Source: DATKMG01 sp035541995 (GTDB taxonomy: Bacteria; Acidobacteriota; Terriglobia; Versatilivoradales; Versatilivoraceae). From it: 12,869 nucleotides of DNA. The notes beneath the pieces were generated by a model. It was not told the DNA's origin and made no database searches. It worked only from the letters and a program-made list of their open reading frames with translations. Shown here in pieces: positions 1-7,232 of this stretch. The translations under genes and the position numbers were made by a program. Every line of letters starts with the position of its first letter. Within the stretch, counting starts at the first letter, position 1. The stretch is from NCBI GenBank assembly GCA_035541995.1, contig DATKMG010000205.1, positions 1 to 12,869 of the forward strand, read 5' to 3'.

Positions 1-442
1 TAAGATTCGCCTGCATTCGAGGAAGCTTAAAATCACTTCGAACGGCCATCCTCTGTTCTTCGGTGAGCTTGGGTTGGAAGACAATGGTATCCCCGAGAAC
101 GAGGTTCGCCTCGAAGCATACCCCCTTGTCATTCTGGAAGACAAGACTGGACTCGCTCAATGCCTCAGGAAGAATCCTCCAACCGGTGAGGAATGTTTCC
201 AAGGATCTGGTAAACTCGATGAATTTGTTATCCCCGTTATTTTCAACCGTGCTTTTCAGACAATTCATCACGACCTGTGCCGCCCCCCGAAGGGTCTCAA
301 CCTGAGGAGGCGAATTTAGCTCTCCAATTCCTTCAAACCAGTCTCCTGGCGATGCATCTATGGCTGCACGTAACCATTCTTCCAGTGTGGGGTCTTGAAC
401 TTGCAGGTGTTCGCTATTTTGGCGCAAATGATACTTGGGCAT
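1..442 (-). CDS. Hypothetical protein, partial (C-terminus beyond the window edge)
   Basis: A frame with no stop runs from an ATG at 442 to the left edge, giving about 147 residues. It is preceded in frame by a TGA four codons upstream, so this ATG is the first possible one. A modest AAAGAG lies about 8 bases before it. The product begins MPKYHLRQNS and is soluble and acidic, with no signal peptide or membrane segment. It has a helical stretch containing a WLRAAIDASPGDWFEG segment and a later ETFLTGWRILPEAL segment. I do not recognise a family. It lies 182 bases downstream of the radical SAM gene on the same strand and may be read from the same transcript. The gap has no convincing promoter or terminator. 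Confidence reflects an open frame with plausible protein composition but no homology signal. Confidence 0.55.
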   Translation of the reverse strand, partial: MPKYHLRQNSEHLQVQDPTLEEWLRAAIDASPGDWFEGIGELNSPPQVETLRGAAQVVMNCLKSTVENNGDNKFIEFTRSLETFLTGWRILPEALSESSLVFQNDKGVCFEANLVLGDTIVFQPKLTEEQRMAVRSDFKLPRMQANL

Positions 443-624
443 TGTTAAGCTCTTTCAAGGCTCTTGGAGTGGACTCCGACGGGTCACTCCTACATAGGAT
501 TCGTCCATTTTAGCCTTGCAGGTTACACCTTTTTTGGTGTTTCGCCGATGAACAGGTGGGTCGAGCAGTCGAGAATCGAGGCCAAAGCCTGTGACCTCTG
601 TTGCAGGCGCGCCGGGTTTGAGAT

Positions 625-3285
625 CTACCAGCCAAAGCGCACATCGGTTTTTGAGACCAGAAAACGTCTGGCCAAATCCGGAGGACAACTAAGGGTCTGC
701 TCCAAAAACTCCCGAGGTTTGAAAAGCACGCCAGTATCAGGGTTGACGGAAAGACTGAAAGTAATCTCCAAGGGCTCGTCGCCTATCAACGTCACGTCTG
801 AGATCAAACTATGTTCCTTTGAGCTACACCAAAAGTCATTCCCTTTGCGGTGGTCGGCGAGATGATCGACCAGGTCGTTGACCCGCCCGACCAGTTCAGT
901 AACATCGGTCGATGGTTTGATGTCGAGTGAACTATCCAGAACGGCGCGATAACTGGCCTGGAGTGGCCGGCCAATGCTTGTTGGACGTGTCCCCCCGCTT
1001 AAAGGTTGAATCTCCCGGACGACCAAGCCCTCTACCAGACAACCATTAACCTGAGAGAGGAGACTTTCAGGCAGCTCACCCGTCGCCTCGAATTGGATGT
1101 ATTCAGACCGGCTGGCCATTCCCAAGGGAATCGCCGGTGAGGTAATGAATCTCGGGTGGGGATTGAAACCCTGGGTAAATCGAAGGCCAATACCAGATCG
1201 CAACAAGGCTTGTTCCATCAATTTCATGACATTCAGATGGGAGAGAAACCTCGCGGGCCCCTCTTTCCAATAATGGAAGACATATGCCCTGAACTGACAG
1301 GCCTGGACCTCTGAGGTTTCCGGCTCCTGACGCGGCGGCATAAAGTCTTGATTCTCCCGTACTGAGGCGTGATCGGCTGCTGCGCATCCATCCGGGTGCC
1401 CTATTAACTCCTCGGTCGGCAGTTGAACAAGAGTCTCCGCGTGCCCTGGTTCGGGCGAAGAAGCCAGTCTGATATCGGCATAGTTACCTGGAATACCGCA
1501 ACCCCGGCATTCCCCCCATTTGCAGTCGTAGGTTTGTAACTGCTTAAAAGATCTTTCGCGTTCCTTCAACAGGAATCGCTTGGAAACTCCAATATCGATG
1601 AAATCCCACGGCAACACCTCTTGGAGTCCAATCTCCCGGTTGTAAAAATATGGATCAATTCCGGTTTCCTGAAACGCTTTCATCCACAGATCCCACTTGA
1701 ACATCTCACTCCATCCATCAAATCGACATCCAAGCTGGTACGCCCTAAGCAGGACTTCACCAATCCTCCTGTCACCGCGAGAAAGGACTCCTTCGATAAA
1801 TGCCTCTTGTGGGTTATGCCACTTAAGCCGGGACCCGGGAAACCGGACAGCACCTTTTAGATAATCAAGGCGAGAGTTAATGGTCCGGAGGTCTTCCAAG
1901 CGATCCCACTGGAAGGGGGTAAAAGCTTTGGGAACAAACGTCCCTATACTTGCATTTACATTCTTGCCGCCTTTGATCCGCCTGCCGATCTTGCCCACTT
2001 GGCGGATCAAGTCGACTAGTTCTTCGATATCAGCGTTGGTCTCCGTCGGCAATCCGATCATGAAGTAAAGCTTAATCAGATTCCACCCTTGCCGATAAGC
2101 GGTCTCGGCCGCCTGATAGAGATCCTCATTACTGATGTTCTTGTTGATGAACTTTCTCAAACGAATACTTCCGGCTTCGGGCGCGAATGTGAAGCCATTT
2201 TTCTTGACCTCTCCAACATTCTCGGCCAACGACACAGAGAAAGCATCTGCCCGCAAAGAAGGAAGAGAGATTGAAACCTTATCCTTCGAAAGGGCCCGTG
2301 CCATTTCCTTCGTGAGCCATTCCACCTGACTGTAATCGGCCGTGGACAACGATAGCAATCCGATTTCCCGGTTCCCTGTATTCTTGAGTGTCTCCGTGGC
2401 AATGCACATCACATCGTTGACTTCCAGTTCACGCGTTGGTCGGTACCAGTAACCAGCCTGGCAGAATCGGCAGCCTTGAGTGCACCCGCGCATCACTTCG
2501 ACACTGATGCGATCCTGTATGACCTCGATAATCGGAACTATGGGCTTGGTAGAATAGAAATCCGGAGAGAGGGCCTCCACCCAGCGACGACTCACTAGAG
2601 GAAATGGCTTTTCTGGACGAGTTTCCGGCTCCCACGGTCTTTCGGGCTCATGCACCCCGGGAACGTAGATCCCTTGGATCTTTGCCAGTCCTTCCAGTAC
2701 TTGCCAGCGCCGAGCCCCGGCCTTCTTGGCACCGCGACAAAGATCAACGATTTCCCTCACAACTTCCTCGCCATCCCCGATGACGAAAAAGTCCATGAAT
2801 TTCGCCAATGGTTCGGGGTTGGAGGCACAAGGGCCCCCCGCACAAATCAGCGGGTCGCTTTCATCTCGATCTTCAGCGGCGATGGGTATTCCCGCAAGGT
2901 CCAGCATGTAAGGAACATTGATGTAAGTGAGCTCGGACTGAAGAGAGAAACCGACCAGGTCAAAGCTCCGGATCGGCGTCCTGGTCTCTAGGCTCAAAAG
3001 CGGAATGTCTGAGGCCTTCAGCAATTCAGCCATGTCACTCCAAGGCGCAAAAACTCGCTCCGCGTAGACATCCTCAAACTGGTTGAGCAGGTGATAGAGA
3101 ATACGGATCCCATTATGGGACATACCAATTTCGTAAACCTCGGGAAAGGCCAGGGCAAAGCGGATAGTGACCTTCTCCAGATTCTTCCGAATCATGTTCG
3201 GTTCTCCACCCAGATAGCGTCCTGGTTTCGAAACCGATTCTAAAAGGGAAAAGTACTTCTCTTCAATCTTTATGACCGGGCTCAA
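625..3285 (-). CDS. TIGR03960-type radical SAM protein fused to DUF2344 domain
   Basis: This 886-residue protein joins two modules that are separate in many genomes. Residues about 20-240 form a B12-binding-like N-terminal domain (GRYLGGE near 22-28, EIGMSHNGIRILYHLLN near 52-68). The radical SAM core follows with the CxxxCxxC cluster motif at C268, C272 and C275 and a GLPTET motif near 411-416. A Cys-rich connector, C588-x4-C593-x2-C596, may hold a second metal site. After a variable linker, residues from about 665 match DUF2344/TIGR03936 (ARFLSHLNVMKLMEQALLRS, then FTQGFNPHP). The family's reaction is not established, to my knowledge. An RNA-modifying role is often suspected because relatives sit beside rne/rng and rplU-rpmA, but here the next gene is an unknown protein. 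The start is TTG: an ATG 5 bases upstream is out of frame and stops after two codons, a TGA precedes in frame, and GAGGG lies 6 bases upstream. A well-formed promoter precedes it. Confidence 0.93.
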   Translation of the reverse strand: MSPVIKIEEKYFSLLESVSKPGRYLGGEPNMIRKNLEKVTIRFALAFPEVYEIGMSHNGIRILYHLLNQFEDVYAERVFAPWSDMAELLKASDIPLLSLETRTPIRSFDLVGFSLQSELTYINVPYMLDLAGIPIAAEDRDESDPLICAGGPCASNPEPLAKFMDFFVIGDGEEVVREIVDLCRGAKKAGARRWQVLEGLAKIQGIYVPGVHEPERPWEPETRPEKPFPLVSRRWVEALSPDFYSTKPIVPIIEVIQDRISVEVMRGCTQGCRFCQAGYWYRPTRELEVNDVMCIATETLKNTGNREIGLLSLSTADYSQVEWLTKEMARALSKDKVSISLPSLRADAFSVSLAENVGEVKKNGFTFAPEAGSIRLRKFINKNISNEDLYQAAETAYRQGWNLIKLYFMIGLPTETNADIEELVDLIRQVGKIGRRIKGGKNVNASIGTFVPKAFTPFQWDRLEDLRTINSRLDYLKGAVRFPGSRLKWHNPQEAFIEGVLSRGDRRIGEVLLRAYQLGCRFDGWSEMFKWDLWMKAFQETGIDPYFYNREIGLQEVLPWDFIDIGVSKRFLLKERERSFKQLQTYDCKWGECRGCGIPGNYADIRLASSPEPGHAETLVQLPTEELIGHPDGCAAADHASVRENQDFMPPRQEPETSEVQACQFRAYVFHYWKEGPARFLSHLNVMKLMEQALLRSGIGLRFTQGFNPHPRFITSPAIPLGMASRSEYIQFEATGELPESLLSQVNGCLVEGLVVREIQPLSGGTRPTSIGRPLQASYRAVLDSSLDIKPSTDVTELVGRVNDLVDHLADHRKGNDFWCSSKEHSLISDVTLIGDEPLEITFSLSVNPDTGVLFKPREFLEQTLSCPPDLARRFLVSKTDVRFGW

Positions 3286-3319
3286 CGCATTCCCTCACTT
3301 GATTTATGTAATTAGGTTG

Positions 3320-3348
3320 ATTATAGGGAGACAGTTGCGAGATTGCAA
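3320..3348 (-). promoter_or_regulatory. Sigma70-type promoter for the radical SAM/DUF2344 gene
   Basis: Read on the minus strand, a perfect TATAAT (3320-3325) lies exactly 17 bases after TTGCAA (3343-3348), a 4 of 6 match to the -35 consensus. Transcription would begin near 3313, leaving a leader of about 28 bases before the TTG start at 3285. The spacing and the perfect -10 box are seen directly; promoter activity is inferred. Confidence 0.62.
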
Positions 3349-3350
3349 CT
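3333..3350. repeat. Inverted repeat over the -35 box, possible operator
   Basis: AGTTGC and GCAACT form a perfect 6-base inverted repeat separated by 6 bases. It covers the whole -35 hexamer and part of the spacer of the predicted promoter. A repressor bound here would block polymerase. There is no T-tract after it in either direction, so it is unlikely to be a terminator. It could also be chance at this length. Confidence 0.35.
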
Positions 3351-3482
3351 CGGTCGGGGGGGGTTGATTGGCGGGTTCTCGACTCCCAATCCAGGACCAT
3401 TTATAACTTCCTGCGCAACGGATCTGCACTGAACCACAGGTCCACGTGGCAAGCACAAAAATACCACTGACTTCCCCAAGGC

Positions 3483-4094
3483 TCAGCTATGGACCATTCC
3501 TACCTTTCCTGCCTCAAAGAGCCGCCGATCGACTTTCCTGAGACTACGGACCATTGTGGGGGTCAAGACCGGGTAATGTTTTATTGTCAGCAGGTAGTCA
3601 TTGATCTCCCAGAGGTCAGCTTCTGCTGTCATCCAATGGATCCGATCGAATCGAGCTAGATTGAGCGGCCTGGAATATCGGCGCAGAGTCTTCTCTGCAT
3701 CAAGATTATAGTAATGCTCGAAGTATGACATTACGAGTTCACGCACGGTACGATAAACCGGTTCCCGGAAACGCAGCCCGGCGTAATTCGATTTGCCGAT
3801 GGCACCCCAGTGCCCGTTCAGTTTGAATACGGCTACGATATGGTCATCATCTCGAATAGCCTCCAGATCTACGACCAGTGGCGGATGGCCACTTATCCTT
3901 AGAGCCGCAGCAGCCAGCAGGGCGCCTTCAAAGCAGTGGCCGGTGCGATCGCGCAGAACCCGCCGAGGAGAGCGGCAGGTTTCTCCGTCTTTTTCCTTGT
4001 TGTAGGCAAGCTCAAAATCGATGAATCGCTGGATCTTCTCAGGGGTATTAAGTTGCCTCAGAATCCTGATTTCCTGCCGAGTAAGGCCGTACAA
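3483..4094 (-). CDS. Transglutaminase-fold (cysteine protease-like) small protein
   Basis: This 203-residue protein has the order expected for a transglutaminase-like papain fold: C54 in RTGHCFEGALLAAAALR at the start of a helix, H85 in DDDHIVAVF on a strand, and a possible third residue near N103 in GAIGKSNYAG. The segment after C54 is the classic small-residue helix, and residues 72-106 look like the beta strands carrying His. There is no signal peptide, so it is probably cytosolic. Substrate and reaction (protease, amidase or transglutaminase) cannot be told from sequence. The start is TTG, 3 bases after the stop of the phosphatase gene, with AAAGGA inside the end of that gene 9 bases upstream. 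No ATG occurs before residue 122. The two genes are therefore almost certainly co-translated. The fold assignment is from motif order, not from a search. Confidence 0.72.
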   Translation of the reverse strand: MYGLTRQEIRILRQLNTPEKIQRFIDFELAYNKEKDGETCRSPRRVLRDRTGHCFEGALLAAAALRISGHPPLVVDLEAIRDDDHIVAVFKLNGHWGAIGKSNYAGLRFREPVYRTVRELVMSYFEHYYNLDAEKTLRRYSRPLNLARFDRIHWMTAEADLWEINDYLLTIKHYPVLTPTMVRSLRKVDRRLFEAGKVGMVHS

Positions 4095-4097
4095 GTT

Positions 4098-5747
4098 CTA
4101 ATTTCCTTTCGCCCCAGTCATCTCCATCAACAGGCGAGAGTCGCTCTCCCTGGGAAAATCGATCCCGAGCAGTTGAGCCAAGGTTGGTGCGATATCTTCA
4201 GGCCCGCATGGGTTGGGGTAGGTCCCGCCCATTATGCCCGGCCCCAGAAAGACGATGGGAACATGAGTGTCGTACTCGTAGGGAGAACCATGACCAGTGC
4301 CGCCGGGATAGTCACCCAGGTAAATGTATTTCTTGAGTCGAGCGATTACATGTGGGCTGCGCGGCTCAAAAAACGAGTTTTGGTATAAGTTCCAATACGG
4401 ATCCTGTGCGCCAGCCCCGTACATCAACTGGCTCTGTGTGTAAACGGCATCAACGACGCCGGTACTGAGAAGGGCTGAGGCAATGGTCGACTCAACTTCG
4501 CCACGTCGGATGCCGTGCTTTGCTATGACCTCTTCATCAAGGTAAAAGTCCGGGACTTCGACAGAGGAGACTAGTCCTTGCACGTTGGGATACTTTGTTT
4601 GCAGAGCCTTCGCAACGGGGGTTACTAATTCCGCCGGCCGCACTCGACGGGCGTCGATGCCCTTGGCTTTGAGGGACTCAACCAGCGGCATAGAACCATG
4701 GTCGGCTGTCAATACCACCAGAGTCTTCGCCAAATTGACGCGGGAGTCAACAACCTGAAAGAGTTTCTCCAGGGTCAAATCGAGCCTCAACATCTGGTCC
4801 ATGATTTCCTGGCTATCGCATCCGAAATTATGGCCGATATAGTCGGTGGCTGAGAAGCCAACTGCCAGGATATCCGTAGATTGATTCTTGCCTAGATTGT
4901 AGGCTTTCAGTATCTCGGTGGCCAGCGAGAGTACCAGTTCGTCCGCATAGGGGGAGCGGCGAAGTTCATCATAAAACCGGGTCTCGCCAACCTTGGAATG
5001 GAATTCGTGTGGGAATACGGTGTCTTTGCCATCGGCTTCGCCAAGAACCTCGTCCTTCCCCGCGTATTTTTCGTACAAACTGGTGTCCTTTAGCAATCGA
5101 GTCCAGCTCTTCCCCGAGTATTCGTCCGGAACTCTTCGGGAATTCCATTCTCCCAACCATTTGGGGACCGATTTTGTGTAGTAACTGCTGGTCACAAAGC
5201 GGCCTCCTTCGGATTCGAACCAAAAAGCGCCGTCAGCACAACGTCCTCCCATGAGGATGGCGGCCCGGTCTTTTAGCGCCACTGTTACTACGTGAGATTC
5301 GGGGAATTTCTGTTTTAGGACATCCCCCAGGGTGAATCCCAGAAAGTTGGCAGGCGAGGCATTCCTTCCCTGCCCTCCAATAACGCTCTGAACCGGATCA
5401 TCCACCACATTGACTGCTTTCCTAAGGAACGGGTCGTACCATCGATTCATGACGATCCCGCAGTGAGAAGCATGACGTCCCGACAGAATAACCGAGTGCC
5501 CGGGACCCGTTTCGGTGTTGGCATGTCGGTAGTTGGCGTTACTGAAGACCGCACCATGACTTAGAAGCTCCCGGAAACCTCCCTTGTAGAGGTCACGGAA
5601 GCGGGTCAAATAGTCGTAGCGCATCTGGTCGACCGAAATAACCAGGATCAACTTGCACTTCAATCCAGGATTGGGGGAAGGTCCGAGCATCGCTACGACA
5701 GCTAGCAATAACCCTGACACCACTAAAAGAGTCCTTGTTGATCGCAC
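4098..5747 (-). CDS. Secreted PafA-like alkaline phosphatase (type I phosphodiesterase superfamily)
   Basis: This 549-residue exported phosphatase releases phosphate from organic monoesters. A signal peptide spans about residues 1-22 (RSTR followed by a hydrophobic run). The catalytic set of the PafA group is complete: D40 in ISVDQMRYDYL, nucleophile T80 in TETGPGH, N101, the K159-x-R161 pair in ALKDRAA, metal ligands D302 and H306 in SATDYIGHNFG, D349 and H350 in TADHGSMP, and H486 in GGTGHGSPY. The K-x-R pair points to a phosphomonoesterase rather than a nucleotide pyrophosphatase/phosphodiesterase. The start is GTG, with AGGAG 8 bases upstream. It is followed after 3 bases by the transglutaminase-fold gene. 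No phosphate-starvation box could be identified upstream. The upstream gap to the aminotransferase (5748-5986) has no convincing promoter or gene. Confidence 0.92.
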   Translation of the reverse strand: MRSTRTLLVVSGLLLAVVAMLGPSPNPGLKCKLILVISVDQMRYDYLTRFRDLYKGGFRELLSHGAVFSNANYRHANTETGPGHSVILSGRHASHCGIVMNRWYDPFLRKAVNVVDDPVQSVIGGQGRNASPANFLGFTLGDVLKQKFPESHVVTVALKDRAAILMGGRCADGAFWFESEGGRFVTSSYYTKSVPKWLGEWNSRRVPDEYSGKSWTRLLKDTSLYEKYAGKDEVLGEADGKDTVFPHEFHSKVGETRFYDELRRSPYADELVLSLATEILKAYNLGKNQSTDILAVGFSATDYIGHNFGCDSQEIMDQMLRLDLTLEKLFQVVDSRVNLAKTLVVLTADHGSMPLVESLKAKGIDARRVRPAELVTPVAKALQTKYPNVQGLVSSVEVPDFYLDEEVIAKHGIRRGEVESTIASALLSTGVVDAVYTQSQLMYGAGAQDPYWNLYQNSFFEPRSPHVIARLKKYIYLGDYPGGTGHGSPYEYDTHVPIVFLGPGIMGGTYPNPCGPEDIAPTLAQLLGIDFPRESDSRLLMEMTGAKGN

Positions 5748-5986
5748 TTTGGTTCTCCTGAAATGAAAATGGCAGTCGTTTGCAGCAGCAGAAATTCATA
5801 ATTTGATATCCGAAGCTTTCTCTTCTTGCCGCTGTTCTTGCACGGCGGGGAAACCACTATCATCCGGGCGACCGCTCCAACCACCAACGAAGTCGATGGT
5901 GGAGATGCAATGATCTTTATTCAACCGGAAGCATTCCTTGGACGAAATGACCGCCGTTGCCTGGAATTCGGACAGAAAGCAAAACT

Positions 5987-7180
5987 TTATCGACATTGTT
6001 GACACAGCCGGGATAGAGATGAATCCAGTACATCGAGATCCTGTATGAACGTCATCACCAGATGAGTAGGCACGATATCATAGAAATACCCCGGATGAAC
6101 CAGGGTTCGGGCGTTCTGCAAAAGGTCAATCACGATCTGGTCCTCGGAGCGTTCTTCTCCAGGAAGCGTCACGGTCAAGTAGAAGCCTCCTTCCGGCGGT
6201 ATCAGCCGGAAACCAATCTGATTGGAGAGAATTCTCACAGCCATGTCTCTGCATTTGCGGACTTTATCCCGATAGGCTGGCAAAAACTGACGCCCGACGC
6301 GAAAGATCTCAGGCGTCGCCAATTGCACAGCTTCATTGACCGGCAAAAAAGTATCGGAGATCATCTCAAAAGTCCACATGGCATTTTGAACCAGTTCCGG
6401 TTCCCCATTGACGGCGATCCATCCCAGCTTCATGCCCGGCAAGGCAAACATCTTTGAAAATCCGTTCAATGTAAGAACTAATGGGGCGCTGGTTTGGGCA
6501 GGCCGGGGCAGAATAGCAGTTCCAAATAGGAATTCACTGAAAACCTCATCAGAAATGATCGGGAGCCGGTGTCTCGTGGCAATCTCGGCCAGGCACTCCA
6601 CTTCCGACTTGCGAGCGACCATGCCGGTCGGATTATGGGGAGAAATCAGAACGAGTGCACGTGTCCGGGTAGTGAGACGAGATTCCAGGTAATCCAGATC
6701 GATTTCCCAATCTCTTGCTTCTTTAAGCCTGTAGTAGGTTAGGTGGACGCCAGCCATTCGCGAAATGATGTCAAACAACGGGTAAGAAGGGCTGGGGCAA
6801 AGGATTTCATCACCTGCTTCCGCCAGCATTTTGAAACAGTAAAAATACGAGATACTGGTTCCGGGTGTAACCAGGATTTGTGCAGGTGGAATGTCTATTC
6901 CGGCTCGATCGTAGTATTCAGCAATAGCCTGACGGGCGCACTGCTGGCCCAGGGAGTCTGGCTTATATACTCGAGCTTGTGCAAGGGCCCTCCGAAAGAT
7001 TTCGACGATCTGGTCCTGTGGAAAATTGATATTCTGCTGGGTCACATTGCCTGAAATGAGATCGACGAAGCACTCTCCCTTGTGGATCAGTGCATCTCGC
7101 GTTTTGTAAAGTGGATTCAGTTTCGGAGGGTATCCAGCCAGAAGGGAGGAAAAGTGCATTCTCTCAGGATCGAATTCCAT
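5987..7180 (-). CDS. PLP-dependent aminotransferase, class I/II fold
   Basis: The product is a fold-type I PLP aminotransferase of about 397 residues. Numbering from a TTG one codon upstream, it shows N184 in SPHNPTG, D212 in ISDEVFSEF (pairs with the pyridine nitrogen) and the Schiff-base K244 in LNGFSKMFALPGMKLGW. A PSYPLF motif near 132-137 holds the aromatic residue that stacks over the cofactor. The overall sequence resembles the alanine/aspartate aminotransferase group. The C-terminal position that normally carries the substrate-carboxylate Arg (R-x-S-F) reads HLVMTF here, with V376 in its place, so substrate is uncertain. Start choice is weak: neither ATG 7180 nor TTG 7183 has a good ribosome binding site, and a GC-rich hairpin lies just upstream. 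ATG 7159 (residue 9) is an alternative. The end overlaps no other supported gene. Confidence 0.88.
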   Translation of the reverse strand: MEFDPERMHFSSLLAGYPPKLNPLYKTRDALIHKGECFVDLISGNVTQQNINFPQDQIVEIFRRALAQARVYKPDSLGQQCARQAIAEYYDRAGIDIPPAQILVTPGTSISYFYCFKMLAEAGDEILCPSPSYPLFDIISRMAGVHLTYYRLKEARDWEIDLDYLESRLTTRTRALVLISPHNPTGMVARKSEVECLAEIATRHRLPIISDEVFSEFLFGTAILPRPAQTSAPLVLTLNGFSKMFALPGMKLGWIAVNGEPELVQNAMWTFEMISDTFLPVNEAVQLATPEIFRVGRQFLPAYRDKVRKCRDMAVRILSNQIGFRLIPPEGGFYLTVTLPGEERSEDQIVIDLLQNARTLVHPGYFYDIVPTHLVMTFIQDLDVLDSSLSRLCQQCR

Positions 7181-7188
7181 CAATGAGG

Positions 7189-7220
7189 GGAGCGGCGCAG
7201 TGGGAAATCGACACCGCTCC
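7189..7220 (-). repeat. GC-rich hairpin between the peroxiredoxin stop and the aminotransferase start
   Basis: GGAGCGG and CCGCTCC form a perfect 7-base stem around an 18-base loop. The stem begins 12 bases after the peroxiredoxin stop and ends 8 bases before the aminotransferase ATG. There is no T-tract, so it is not a standard terminator. It may stabilise the upstream message end or hide the aminotransferase translation start. Confidence 0.4.
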
Positions 7221-7232
7221 TGGTCACTTTGA

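Noticed and set aside
525..540. ACACC-T6-GGTGT as a terminator after the radical SAM gene
   Set aside because: The T-run is in the loop and not after the stem, and in the direction of transcription the stem is followed by AACC.
464..865. A 133-residue plus-strand frame over the end of the radical SAM gene
   Set aside because: It is antisense to the well-conserved DUF2344 coding region, with no motif and no neighbour on that strand.
5881..5902. CCACCA/TGGTGG inverted repeat in the gap after the aminotransferase as a terminator
   Set aside because: It has a 6-base stem but no T-tract on either strand. It is not better than chance for the gap.
5796..6005. A 66 to 69-residue frame between the aminotransferase and the phosphatase
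   Set aside because: It overlaps the aminotransferase stop, has no ribosome site of its own and no recognisable domain. Its composition does not look like protein under selection.
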